NCBI GenBank assembly: GCA_030432755.1
Contig: JAUILZ010000034.1
Coordinates: forward strand, 1-33,870
Source of the DNA: Gammaproteobacteria bacterium
Lineage (GTDB): Bacteria; Pseudomonadota; Gammaproteobacteria; Arenicellales; Poriferihabitantaceae
DNA: 33,870 nucleotides
Direction: 5' to 3'
Shown: one piece after another, positions 24,659 to 33,214 of the stretch
How the letters are laid out: each line of letters begins with the position of its first letter
Numbering within the stretch: position 1 is the first letter of the stretch
Translations under genes and position numbers: made by a program
The notes under the pieces: model-generated
What the model saw: the letters and a program-made list of their open reading frames with translations, nothing else
Told to the model about the DNA's origin: nothing
Database searches by the model: none

Positions 24659-25621
24659 TCAGCCGGCCGACGACGCTGGCGCCCGGGGCGTGCCGTCATC
24701 AATTGCCTGCCGCTCCTCGCCCGCGTCCATCGGCGTCGCCAGCATCTCGAGATTCATCGTATCCAGGGTTTCGAACACGCCATCGTTGATGCGGAAGAGG
24801 AAATCGATATCGTCCCTCCGGGCGTATTTTGCCTTGTCGTCTCCGGCGATGCGGAACGAATAGCTATCATCACCGGCCTCCACGGTATACGTCTTCCACT
24901 CGAGGGCATCCGGGTCCTCCGGCTCACCAAGGTCCAGCACCGCCAGGTCCTGGAAGGTTTCCACCAGGTCGGTGATGCGTTCGGCTTCGAGCGGCTTTTC
25001 TCCGGCATCGCCTCCGTCCAGTTTCCACTCCTCGCCGTCGCGCGCGAGGGCGAAATCCGCACCCTCGATGCGATCGAACTCCTCCACCGAGATGGCCCAC
25101 TTGTCGATCCACTCCGCGCGCCGCACCGGTACCTGGTAGCTGTTGAGACGGGTGGCGTACACATCGGTCTCGCCGTCCACCCGCACATGGGACTCACGTA
25201 GCCCCGACGAGGTGCCGAGATAGAGCCTCGCCACCACCTCGTCACCACGGGACAGGGTCAGCACGCGCTCGAACTCTTCCGGCGATACCTTGAGCTGCGC
25301 CTGGCTGGTCTCCCGTCGCGCCACGGGGAAGCCCGGCGCCATGTCGTCGATGCGTCGCATGAGAGATGCGATGCGGGCGCCGTCCGCGGGGAGGCCGTTT
25401 TCACCGGGCATGGTCCAGCGATCGTCAGTGCGTTCGAGCAGCAGCGTGTTCTCCGCGTCGCGCAGTTCGATACGGTCGATGCTGCCGGTGTCGATGGAGG
25501 CCAGCAGGGTTTCCGGCGCGCCTTCTGACGCGCGCTGCTGATCGCGTAGCGAAAGTCCCACCGTGAGTACGAGCTGCGCGACCAGTACAACCATGAGAAC
25601 GGCAAGAGTACGGTTCTTCAT
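24659..25621 (-). CDS. DUF4340 domain protein of a Gld-like ABC system
   Basis: A 320-residue protein with a single N-terminal membrane helix (LAVLMVVLVAQLVLTVGLSL, about 5-24) and a periplasmic part. The repeat of beta-strand segments such as IDRIELRDAENTLLLERTDDRWT and LYLGTSSGLRESHVRVDGE is the DUF4340 pattern, found beside GldF/GldG-type ABC genes in many bacteria. It starts at ATG 25619-25621, 4 bp after the fused GldFG gene, so it belongs to the same operon and probably acts at the membrane with it. The last 30 residues are low-complexity. Biochemical role is unknown in any organism that I know of. Confidence 0.85.
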   Translation of the reverse strand: MKNRTLAVLMVVLVAQLVLTVGLSLRDQQRASEGAPETLLASIDTGSIDRIELRDAENTLLLERTDDRWTMPGENGLPADGARIASLMRRIDDMAPGFPVARRETSQAQLKVSPEEFERVLTLSRGDEVVARLYLGTSSGLRESHVRVDGETDVYATRLNSYQVPVRRAEWIDKWAISVEEFDRIEGADFALARDGEEWKLDGGDAGEKPLEAERITDLVETFQDLAVLDLGEPEDPDALEWKTYTVEAGDDSYSFRIAGDDKAKYARRDDIDFLFRINDGVFETLDTMNLEMLATPMDAGEERQAIDDGTPRAPASSAG

Positions 25622-25625
25622 CGGC

Positions 25626-28526
25626 TCAGCCCTCCAGGATTCGTTGATAGTTGCGCGCCCGCGCGTACCGGCGACGGTTCTGCCAGAGCGCGATACCGCC
25701 GATCAACAGGAGTGCGGCCACGTAGTTGGCGTATTCCAGTGCGCGCTGGACGCCCTCGCTGACCGGAGGCAGGGTGCGGTTGAACTGCCCGCGGGCCCGG
25801 ATGCTGACCAGGGTCGGATCGTCCAGTGACCAGTCCACCGCGTTCGCCATCATCTGGAACGGCGTCAGGTAGCTGCTGCCGGAAGCCGAAGCGGATATCT
25901 GCGCGATATCGTCGGAGAGGAAGTCGTTGGAGGCGAGCAGGATGAGACGCGCGGAGCCCACCGAGCGGTTGATCACGCTGCTGAATACCGGCTCGTCTTC
26001 CACTTCCGGCGTTTCCTTCGCGCCGGATTCCGGGGCAGCCGGATCTTCTTCCCGCGCGAGCAGTGGTGAGCCGTCTTCCGCGAAGAACGAGGTAAATTCA
26101 CCACTCACGACGACGCCCAGCAACTGGCGCGTGGCATCCGCGGGCGGGGTCTCGATGAGCAGCTCGCCGTCCTGGAAACGCGGGGTGATATCGAGATCGT
26201 CTGACGTCCAGGACTGTGGCGAACTGCGCACCAGCTCGGTCACGCTGCGGCCGGCCTGGGCATCGGCATCCACCCGGATCGGCGAGGGAAATGCCATGTT
26301 AAGCTGGGGCAGGGTGCCGGTCACCGGGTTGTCGCGGTCAAGCCCGTCCTGGCGGATGTCGACAAAGTAGGGATAGTCGAGCATCATCATTTCCTGGAAC
26401 TCGAGTCCTGCGACCTGGCGCGTGACCGGCACCGGGAATGCCGCGTTCTGCGCGTCCTTCACCAGCACAGGTTCGACGGTGATGCCGTGATGCTCGAGCC
26501 AGTCGCCGAGACCGCTTTCGCGCCGATCCATTACCAGCCGCTGGCCGCGGATGTTCACGTCGTAGGGCGAGGTGGCGAGGATCACGGTGCCGCCCTGCAT
26601 CAGGAACTGGTCGATGGCGAACACCGACTTCTCGTCCAGGTTGGCCGGCGCCATCACCATGAGCAGGTCTGCGCTCGCCGATACGCTGCCGTCGGATAGA
26701 TCCTCGTTCTCGATGCTCAGTTCCGCGCCGAGATACTGCTGTAATTGCATGAACTGGCCGCGCGGCGGGGGAGCATAGGGCGACATCTGCGCCGGGGTTG
26801 GCGCCGCCAGCGCCACGGTCTTGGTAAAGCCGGTGGCGAAGCGCTTGATCGCCGACTTCAGGTTGCGCTCGAAGGTTCCGGTCTCGTAGTTGTCGAGCGC
26901 GATCTGCACCGCCTGCGCATCGTTGTGCAGGATCATGTGGAAATGAAACGTGTCGCTGCTGAACAGGCCGGAGCTGAGGGGTTGCAGGCCCCAGCGCTCC
27001 GCGATCTCCGTGGCAACACGACCGCCATCGGCGTCCGGGTCGATGAACTCCACCTGGAAGCGTTCGCCGTAAAGATCGGTGTAGCGATCGAGGACTTCGG
27101 CGATGCCCTGGCGGTATTCACGCAGGGCCTCGGGGAGCTCCGCGTCCGCGGAGAGATAGGCGGTGAATTCGAGGTTGCCGTCAACGGTGTCGAACAGGTT
27201 GCCCGCCGCCTGGTAGCTGTTCATCACCTTGCGGATGGTCTGGGTGAGGTCGTACTCGGGATTGCGCAGGCGCACATCGATATCCCCCCCGGCGCGCGCC
27301 TGGACATCGACCAGGTCCTGGAAGCCGAGCACCTGGTATTCATCGCCGTACTGCACCAGCACGTTGAAGTAGGAGCTGACGATGGAGGACTGGTAGCGGT
27401 CCGCCACCTGGAAGGGCACGGGCTGAATGCCAAACTGGCGGATGGCCTCGTCCTCGACCTCCGCGTCCGCCGATGGATCGACGAACTCCACCCGCACCCG
27501 GTCGCCTCCGACGACGCCGTACTCCGTGACCAGGTCGCGCAACTGGGGCACCAGCGGCGACAGCAGCGGATGGGTGCGGGCGCTGAAGTAGCCGCGGATC
27601 AGCAGCGGTTCACGCAGTAGCGAGAGATATTTCTCCGTCGCCTCGGAGATCGAATACTGCTTGCCGCGGGTGACGTCCATGCGCCAGCCGTCCATGCGCT
27701 GCATCCACAGGTTGGCCGCCAGCAGGTTGGCGACGAGGAGCGCGGTGACGACATGCCAGCGGCGGTGATGGGGCTTGCCGGGCACCGGTGCCCAGCGCTC
27801 GCGTTCCAGCGACCAGGTGTTGAGCACCAGGAAGATCGCGATCAGGCTCACATAGTAGTAGATGTCGCGGAAGTCGATGATGCCGCGGGTGATGTCCGCG
27901 AATCGGGAACCGGTACCCGCCAGTCGCAGCCATTCCGCGGCGTTGTTGCCGACGAAGCTGGTGAGTAGTGGAGAGCCGAGCAGGTAGAACAGGCTGCAGA
28001 TCACCACCGCGCCGATGAGGCCGACGATGGGATTATTGGTGCGGCTGGAGGCAAACAGGCCGATGCTGATATAGGTGGCGCCGAGGAAGATCGCGGCGAC
28101 ATAGCCGGCGACCACCGGACCCCAGTCGAGATCGCCGAGGAAATCCACCGTCAACGGCAGTGGCAGCGAGATCAGCAGCGCCACCAGCAGCAGCACGAGG
28201 CAGGCGAGGAACTTGCCCAGCACGAACACCCATATCGGTACCGGCTGAATGGTGACATGCTCGATCGTGCCCGTGCGCTTTTCCTCGCTCCACATGCGCA
28301 TCGTGAGGGTGCTGCAGAGGAAGATCAGTAACACGGGCAGCCACTCGAACAGGGGCCGCACGTCGGCGATGTTGCGCGCGTAGAACGACTCGCCCCAGAA
28401 GAACACGAACAGCGTCACCGCGGCGAAGACGCCGAGGAACAGGTAGGCCACCGGCGAGCTGAAGAACAGGTTGATCTCCTTGCCGGCCACACGCAGGATG
28501 CTTCCCATGTTTCCATTACGCGGCAT
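25626..28526 (-). CDS. Fused GldF-GldG ABC permease/auxiliary protein
   Basis: A 966-residue protein. Residues about 15-245 are an ABC-2 permease with six hydrophobic segments (KEINLFFSSPVAYLFLG opening, MRMWSEEKRTGTIEHVTIQP coupling motif). After a linking helix near 260-275, residues about 280-900 are a large GldG/IFT52-like extracytoplasmic domain, with TRGKQYSISEATEKYL, VRVEFVDPSAD and FIDPDADGGRVATEIAERWG, and one C-terminal helix (YVAALLLIGGIALW) before a basic tail. Bacteroidetes encode GldF and GldG separately for gliding; here they are one chain. ATG 28524-28526 has GGAGGT 6 nt upstream and overlaps the ATPase stop by 11 bp. Exact function in Proteobacteria is unknown. Confidence 0.88.
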   Translation of the reverse strand: MPRNGNMGSILRVAGKEINLFFSSPVAYLFLGVFAAVTLFVFFWGESFYARNIADVRPLFEWLPVLLIFLCSTLTMRMWSEEKRTGTIEHVTIQPVPIWVFVLGKFLACLVLLLVALLISLPLPLTVDFLGDLDWGPVVAGYVAAIFLGATYISIGLFASSRTNNPIVGLIGAVVICSLFYLLGSPLLTSFVGNNAAEWLRLAGTGSRFADITRGIIDFRDIYYYVSLIAIFLVLNTWSLERERWAPVPGKPHHRRWHVVTALLVANLLAANLWMQRMDGWRMDVTRGKQYSISEATEKYLSLLREPLLIRGYFSARTHPLLSPLVPQLRDLVTEYGVVGGDRVRVEFVDPSADAEVEDEAIRQFGIQPVPFQVADRYQSSIVSSYFNVLVQYGDEYQVLGFQDLVDVQARAGGDIDVRLRNPEYDLTQTIRKVMNSYQAAGNLFDTVDGNLEFTAYLSADAELPEALREYRQGIAEVLDRYTDLYGERFQVEFIDPDADGGRVATEIAERWGLQPLSSGLFSSDTFHFHMILHNDAQAVQIALDNYETGTFERNLKSAIKRFATGFTKTVALAAPTPAQMSPYAPPPRGQFMQLQQYLGAELSIENEDLSDGSVSASADLLMVMAPANLDEKSVFAIDQFLMQGGTVILATSPYDVNIRGQRLVMDRRESGLGDWLEHHGITVEPVLVKDAQNAAFPVPVTRQVAGLEFQEMMMLDYPYFVDIRQDGLDRDNPVTGTLPQLNMAFPSPIRVDADAQAGRSVTELVRSSPQSWTSDDLDITPRFQDGELLIETPPADATRQLLGVVVSGEFTSFFAEDGSPLLAREEDPAAPESGAKETPEVEDEPVFSSVINRSVGSARLILLASNDFLSDDIAQISASASGSSYLTPFQMMANAVDWSLDDPTLVSIRARGQFNRTLPPVSEGVQRALEYANYVAALLLIGGIALWQNRRRYARARNYQRILEG

Positions 28527-29484
28527 GGTCCACCTCCGTCTGCCGGGCGCCCGTGGTTCCGAGGGTGACCTCCGCGAACAACGTCTCCAGGTCGCGCCGC
28601 TCCGGGTAGAGCGCGGACAGGCCGGCGCCCGCGCCCACCAGCGCGGCGGCGATGGCGGCGCCGGTACTGCTGGTGGCGTCTTCGGCTTCCAGGGTGATGC
28701 GGTAGCGCGATGTCTCCGCGGCCACCGGTTCAGCGGACTCGATCCTGCCTATGCCCGCCACCTTCCCGAGCGCCGCTCGCACTGTCTCCAATCCTGCTGT
28801 CGATTCGACGATAAGGACATTGGAAGCGGTCAGCCGGTCGAGGCGCTCGTCTACCGCGAGACGGCCCTGGTGGACCAGCAGGACGCGGTCGCAGACAGCC
28901 TCCACCTCCTGCATGATATGGGTGGAGAGAATCACAGTAGCCTCGTCGGCGACGCGGCGGATGACGTCGCGCATCTGCTCCGTCTGCGCGGGATCGAGGC
29001 CGTTGGTGGGTTCGTCCAGGATCAGCAGCCGCGGGCTGCCGAGCAGCGCCTGGGCCACGCCGACCCGCTGGCGGTAACCCCGGGACAGCGTGTGAATGCG
29101 TTGGTCGAAGCGGTCTGCCAGGTCGGTGACGCCGATGCAGCGGCGGATCTCCGCTTCGCGCGCGGCGCCCTCCAGGCCCTTCAGTTCGCCGACGTAGTCG
29201 AGGTACTCCGCCACCGTCATCTCGGGATACACGGGCGGGCTCTCCGGCAGGTAGCCGAGGTTGCGCTGGATCGCCTTGGCGTCCGACGCCATGTCGATCC
29301 CGTCCACTCTAATGCTGCCATCGTCGGTTTCGATATACCCGCTCAGCATCTTCATGATCGTGGTCTTGCCCGCGCCGTTATGCCCGAGCAGGCCGACGAT
29401 CTCCCCCTGGCCGATGCGGAAGGACACGTCGTCCACCGCCCTGAACCGGCCATAGCTACGACTGATATGGCTGACTTCCAACAT
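28516..29484 (-). CDS. ABC transporter ATP-binding protein, GldA/CcmA-like
   Basis: A 322-residue ATPase, first gene of the Gld-like operon. Walker A GHNGAGKT at 34-41; signature region LSRGYRQRVGVAQALL (SRGYRQR type typical of GldA/NatA ATPases); Walker B LLILDEPTNGLDPAQ; H-loop LSTHIMQEVEAVCDRVLLV. The last 90 residues form the extra C-terminal domain seen in drug/polysaccharide-export ATPases (DUF4162-like). It starts at ATG 29482-29484. It drives the GldF-like permease half encoded next. No typical export substrate gene lies nearby. Confidence 0.9.
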   Translation of the reverse strand: MLEVSHISRSYGRFRAVDDVSFRIGQGEIVGLLGHNGAGKTTIMKMLSGYIETDDGSIRVDGIDMASDAKAIQRNLGYLPESPPVYPEMTVAEYLDYVGELKGLEGAAREAEIRRCIGVTDLADRFDQRIHTLSRGYRQRVGVAQALLGSPRLLILDEPTNGLDPAQTEQMRDVIRRVADEATVILSTHIMQEVEAVCDRVLLVHQGRLAVDERLDRLTASNVLIVESTAGLETVRAALGKVAGIGRIESAEPVAAETSRYRITLEAEDATSSTGAAIAAALVGAGAGLSALYPERRDLETLFAEVTLGTTGARQTEVDHAA

Positions 29485-29937
29485 TGCTGCTGCTTGATTT
29501 CCGGTTGTATGGGAGCCTCCCGGCGGCTCGGGCCCCCTCCGGAAGCACGGGTCGCCACAGAGACCGCCGGTGTCGCCAAGACGGTAGTGGCGTATTTCCG
29601 GATTTCAACCGACCCGGAAGAACAATTCCTGTCCCAGGTTTCCCGCAGACCGCGGCGCTGGACGGACGACGCCAAAAGGTCGCCCGGAACCGGTGTCGCC
29701 CCCGTCCGTCGACCCAGGAACCGGATGCGCGCCCGACTGGCCGCGACGCCAGCGAGCCTGGCGGGGAGGAATATTACCGTATCCGCGACAGGGTCAACCG
29801 GATATCATGGCTCGTCCGCAACTATGCGTTCGTGGGCTCAGGGTCGCGGTGCCAGGCTGTGATGCGTGTCACAGACGACAACGGAAAGACAATGCGAGAA
29901 TGGGAGTGGTCTGTAACCGTTCCGGGAGGAAGTCGTC
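29485..29937. other. Divergent control region, otherwise gene-free
   Basis: A 453-bp interval between the gldA-like gene and a small secreted protein gene. An open plus-strand frame crosses it but has no ribosome site, no signal peptide and no recognisable domain, so I leave it out. It holds a degenerate hairpin CGCCAG-CGAGC-CTGGCG at 29747-29763, similar in form to the repeats at 12070, and the CRP-type palindrome at 29858. Confidence 0.5.
29858..29873 (+). promoter_or_regulatory. Perfect CRP-type palindrome
   Basis: TGTGATGCGTGTCACA fits TGTGA-N6-TCACA exactly, with one further C/G pair outside it (CTGTGA...TCACAG). Its end lies 64 bp before the ATG of the 136-residue secreted protein, a placement suited to activation by a CRP/Vfr-type regulator. 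Confidence 0.65.
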
Positions 29938-30348
29938 ATGAGATCCATCCAGTTATGCGGCGTCGCATTCCTTGTGCTGTCATTGTCTGCAAACCAGGCC
30001 CAGGCGCAGTTCCTGGTCAAGCGGGTCAATTGCGCTGACGCGGTATTCAGCAACACCGAACCACCGGACGTTGTCTACCATGCCAGTAGCTCAGACATTG
30101 ACAGGCAACTCACCGTGCAGATTACCCGCGATGGCTGCCGGCCGAGGAGGGAAGGCGGCCGGTTCGAGCTCATCGTCGAGGGTGCGGGTGGTCCCCCGGG
30201 CAGATCCATGTACATGCTTCGTAGAGGACGGCATGTCGCCAGCGCAACGAACGATGTGGACCCCGGCGGATTGGGATACGTGATATTCACCAACCTGACC
30301 GTAGGCAGGACCGGCGGGACGTTCGACTACATGTTTTCCTACGACTAG
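29938..30348 (+). CDS. Small secreted protein of unknown function
   Basis: A 136-residue protein that I do not recognise. Residues 1-23 form a clear Sec signal (LCGVAFLVLSLSANQAQA, cleavage before QF). The mature domain of about 113 residues has two cysteines (C32, C62) and looks beta-rich (RQLTVQITRDGC, GRFELIVEG, GGTFDYMFSYD). GGGAGG 9 nt before ATG 29938 supports the start, and a perfect CRP-type site precedes it. Its stop shares a CTAG with the stop of the convergent heme-binding-like gene. Periplasmic or extracellular location is expected. Confidence 0.7.
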   Translation: MRSIQLCGVAFLVLSLSANQAQAQFLVKRVNCADAVFSNTEPPDVVYHASSSDIDRQLTVQITRDGCRPRREGGRFELIVEGAGGPPGRSMYMLRRGRHVASATNDVDPGGLGYVIFTNLTVGRTGGTFDYMFSYD

Positions 30349-30854
30349 AACAGGATGTCTTCCTCGATTGCGGCGATGCCGGCCTCGGCGCAGAGGTCGT
30401 CCAGTTCACCGCCAGGCGCGCCGGATACCCCGATGGCGCCCACGGTGGAACCACCCGCGTCGATCAGCATCCCGCCGCCCAGCATGATGGCGTCCTCGAT
30501 ATAACGCACGCCCGCCTGGGCCTGGCCCGCGGCGGTGACCTCAACCAGGTCGGAGGTATTGGCGCGAAAGCTGGTGGCGGTCCATGCCTTGCGTCGGGCG
30601 GTCTCCGGTGTGTGAGCGCCGGCGTAGCGGTCGCGGATCATCACCTGGGGGATGCCCATGCGGTCGGTGACCACAACGGCGACCTGGAATCCCTCGTCGC
30701 GGCATTTTTCGAGCGCTGCCAGGGCCGCCTTGAGAGCGGTGTCGGGCGTGAGATTCTCGGTGGTGAAAAGGGCGGGTTCGTCGGCTTTGACAGGGCTGCC
30801 AGCGATCAACAGGGCGGTGGTCAGCGCCGGCATCAGGAGGGGTATATTGCGCAT
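30345..30854 (-). CDS. GlcG/HbpS-like heme-binding family protein, exported
   Basis: A 169-residue protein with an N-terminal signal sequence (LLMPALTTALLIAGSPVKA, cleavage near 24). The domain is the GlcG/HbpS (DUF336) fold: LTPDTALKAALAALEKCRDE, VAVVVTDRMGIPQVMIRDRYAGAHT split by the conserved DRxG, TARRKAWTATSF, and the C-terminal GGSTVGAIGVSGAPGGELDD. Members bind haem or act beside redox sensors or glycolate genes; neither partner is next door here. I place the start at ATG 30852-30854 because the signal sequence begins there; the frame continues open 44 codons upstream without coding character. Its stop overlaps that of the preceding gene. Confidence 0.85.
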   Translation of the reverse strand: MRNIPLLMPALTTALLIAGSPVKADEPALFTTENLTPDTALKAALAALEKCRDEGFQVAVVVTDRMGIPQVMIRDRYAGAHTPETARRKAWTATSFRANTSDLVEVTAAGQAQAGVRYIEDAIMLGGGMLIDAGGSTVGAIGVSGAPGGELDDLCAEAGIAAIEEDILF

Positions 30855-31002
30855 GGTCGGAACTTGCTGGTAGGGACGGACAATGGTACTCCAGCGGACG
30901 CTCCGATCAAGAGCATTGCCGACGAACCGGATCCTATCTGACCCGCGGGGCAGGGTGACGTTTCCACAGTTCGCCCGGGTCTCCAATGAATTTCGGACAC
31001 CT

Positions 31003-31016
31003 GCCCGCGATACAAT
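31003..31016 (+). promoter_or_regulatory. Candidate -10 region of gdh, shared 14-mer
   Basis: GCCCGCGATACAAT, identical to the copy at 19268-19281; the TACAAT hexamer ends 35 nt before the glutamate dehydrogenase start. No convincing -35 element. Confidence 0.45.
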
Positions 31017-31051
31017 GACGGGCCCGCGAACAGAAGAATGCCGACAACGCC

Positions 31052-32380
31052 ATGGCCAACAAGTCTTCGGGAGCCGGTGACACGAACGAGAGTCTCGATC
31101 CCATTTCCATCAGCGAGGAACAGTTCGATCGCGCGGCGGCATACGTCCAGGGGCTGAAAACCGGCCTGGTCGACTTTCTGAAGAAGCCCAAGCGCGTGAA
31201 CATCGTGAGTTTCCCGGTGGAGATGGAGGATGACAGCGTACAGAGCTTCCAGGGATTTCGTGTCCAGCACAATCGTGTATTCGGGCCCGGCAAGGGCGGG
31301 ATTCGCTATCACCCGGACGTCACCATGGAGGAGGTAATTTCGCTGGCCAAGCTGATGACCTGGAAATGCGCCCTCGTCAACGTGCCGTTTGGCGGCGCCA
31401 AGGGTGGCGTGGTCTGTGACACCAAGAAGCTGAGCGAGAGGGAACTACGCCGCATTACCCGGCGCTATACCTCCGAACTGTACGACGAGCTTGGACCCAA
31501 CCAGGACATTCCCGCGCCCGATCTGTATACCAACGCGCAGACCATGGCCTGGATATTCGACACCTACGACATGTTGCATCCCGGCTATAACAACCGGCCG
31601 GTCGTGACCGGCAAGCCGATCGAAATGGGCGGCACCCACGGTCGCCACGAGGCCACCGGAAACGGTTGCCTGTTTGTCACCGAGCGTTTCCTTGCCAGGG
31701 GGCTGATCCCGGGTCGCCGGGAGGTTCGCGGGATGCGCGTCGCCATCCAGGGATTCGGCGATGTCGGCGAGGTGGCGGCGAACGCGTTTCACCGCCAGGG
31801 TGCGAAGATCGTGGCGGTGAGTGACAGCAGGGGTGGAATCTTTGACGAGGCGGGGCTGGACCCGGAAGCGGTAGGCCGGTTCAAGACCGAGCAGGGCACG
31901 GTGGTCGGGATGCCGGATACCGTGACGATTACCAACACGGAATTACTGGAAAAGGAATGCGATATCCTGTTGCCCGCGGCGCTCGGCAACCAGATTCATG
32001 CGGGGAATGCCGCAAATATCCAGGCGAAACTGGTGGTCGAGGGAGCGAACAATCCGACCACGCCACGAGCCGACCGAATCCTGCAGGATCGTGGCATCCA
32101 CGTGCTGCCGGATATCCTGGTGAACGCGGGTGGCGTGACGGTCAGCTATTTCGAATGGGTACAGAACCAGGTCAACGAATCCTGGGACTACGATACGACC
32201 ACCGAGAAGATGCGCGCCATGGTTCACGCGGCCACGGACACGGTATTCGATCGCTGGCAGAACTTTCCGGCGGGAGAAGATACGGGAGACGACCGGGTCC
32301 CAGACTTCCGCACCGTCGCACTGGTGATCGCCATCGAGCGCGTGGCCCATGCCACGCTGATGCGGGGCATCTGGCCCTGA
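31052..32380 (+). CDS. Glu/Leu/Phe/Val-family dehydrogenase, probable glutamate dehydrogenase
   Basis: A 442-residue cytosolic enzyme that interconverts glutamate with 2-oxoglutarate and ammonium using NAD(P). The substrate site is complete: K81 in GPGKGGIRYHPD, K105 in MTWKCALVNVPFGG, catalytic K117 in GGAKGG, and D152 in NQDIPAPD. The Rossmann motif GFGDVG is at 234-239, with an Asp (D258, VSDS) at the end of the second strand, favouring NAD+. GVTVSYFEWVQN near the C-terminus is the glutamate dehydrogenase signature (SYFEW). Length fits hexameric GDH rather than shorter leucine dehydrogenases. Start ATG 31052; no strong ribosome site. It links the ammonium and amino-acid importers in the window to central nitrogen metabolism, though not in their operons. 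Confidence 0.9.
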   Translation: MANKSSGAGDTNESLDPISISEEQFDRAAAYVQGLKTGLVDFLKKPKRVNIVSFPVEMEDDSVQSFQGFRVQHNRVFGPGKGGIRYHPDVTMEEVISLAKLMTWKCALVNVPFGGAKGGVVCDTKKLSERELRRITRRYTSELYDELGPNQDIPAPDLYTNAQTMAWIFDTYDMLHPGYNNRPVVTGKPIEMGGTHGRHEATGNGCLFVTERFLARGLIPGRREVRGMRVAIQGFGDVGEVAANAFHRQGAKIVAVSDSRGGIFDEAGLDPEAVGRFKTEQGTVVGMPDTVTITNTELLEKECDILLPAALGNQIHAGNAANIQAKLVVEGANNPTTPRADRILQDRGIHVLPDILVNAGGVTVSYFEWVQNQVNESWDYDTTTEKMRAMVHAATDTVFDRWQNFPAGEDTGDDRVPDFRTVALVIAIERVAHATLMRGIWP

Positions 32381-32427
32381 GTGGTCGGGAGTATTCCCTT
32401 TACAGCAACAATGATGTTCCAGTGAGA

Positions 32428-33213
32428 CTAGTCGACGGGCTTCCGCGCGCGCAGGTGCGTCGGCCGGAGCTCGCCTTTCTCCAGCACCGCGATCATCGCC
32501 TCCCACACGTGGATCTCGTGATCGGCGAATTCGCTGCCCTGGATCTCCACCAGTCGGTCGTACAGCGGCCCTGACATACGCGCCACCTCCTCCTTTGCGA
32601 CGCCGCGATACCAGGCGTTTCGATCAGTGAGCGCGATGTCCACGAATCCGGCCTGCTCCAGGGCCGAACGGTAAGTCTTCGCGTCCGCCATGCCGAAATC
32701 CAGGCCCTCGAGCTCGAGGTAGGTGTTCATCTCCTCGGATGGCTCGCCAGGTCCGCGCAACCAGTCGCTCGCGGCGAACAGCCCGCCCGGCTGGAGGATC
32801 CGAAAGACGTCTCCTGCCAGCGCAACCTTGTCCGGGATATGGATGATGGCGTCCTTGCTAAATACGACATCGAAGGAGGCATCATCGAATGCCAGCGGCC
32901 CCGGCTCGATGCGCTGGAATGCGATCCGGTCGCCTAACCCCCTGGCGCTGGCGAGTTCACGCGCGCGCTCGATGACCCGCGACTCGATATCGATGGCGAT
33001 CACCTCGCTCGCGCCGTACTTCTCCACCAATAACAGATCAATGCCACCACAACCGCAGCCGATATCAAGTACCCGTTTGTCGCGGAGGTCGCAGCCGCGC
33101 AGCACCAGGTCCACTTCTTCCGGGCCGCCCGGAGACAGGAATCCTTCGCCCCAAATCGTTTCCAGCAGCGCGATCAGCGCGTCGTCGTATTCCTGTTCCG
33201 GTTCATTGCTCAT
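32428..33213 (-). CDS. SAM-dependent methyltransferase, phosphoethanolamine N-methyltransferase-like
   Basis: A 261-residue class I methyltransferase. SAM motif I VLDIGCGCGG is at 48-57, acidic loop D75 in AIDIES, and motif IV FDVVFSKDAIIHI at 114-126. The order IWGEGFLSPGG (20-30), motif I, EKYGA (64-68), SKDAIIH (119-125), DWLRG (150-154) and the tail closely follows the Plasmodium/plant phosphoethanolamine methyltransferases as I recall them; Y9 and H125 match the Tyr/His catalytic pair of the Plasmodium enzyme. That enzyme turns phosphoethanolamine into phosphocholine. The similarity is from memory, so another small-amine methyltransferase remains possible. ATG 33211-33213 lies 1 bp after the stop of the 71-residue ORF, so the two are translationally coupled. 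The start is chosen over an open extension of 33 codons. Confidence 0.78.
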   Translation of the reverse strand: MSNEPEQEYDDALIALLETIWGEGFLSPGGPEEVDLVLRGCDLRDKRVLDIGCGCGGIDLLLVEKYGASEVIAIDIESRVIERARELASARGLGDRIAFQRIEPGPLAFDDASFDVVFSKDAIIHIPDKVALAGDVFRILQPGGLFAASDWLRGPGEPSEEMNTYLELEGLDFGMADAKTYRSALEQAGFVDIALTDRNAWYRGVAKEEVARMSGPLYDRLVEIQGSEFADHEIHVWEAMIAVLEKGELRPTHLRARKPVD

Positions 33214-33214
33214 G

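Noticed and set aside
25563..27620. Several plus-strand frames opposite the Gld-like genes
   Set aside because: Shadows of the strongly supported minus-strand genes.
29484..30038. 184-codon plus-strand frame overlapping the secreted-protein gene
   Set aside because: No ribosome site or domain, and it overlaps a gene with a clear signal peptide and ribosome site in another frame.
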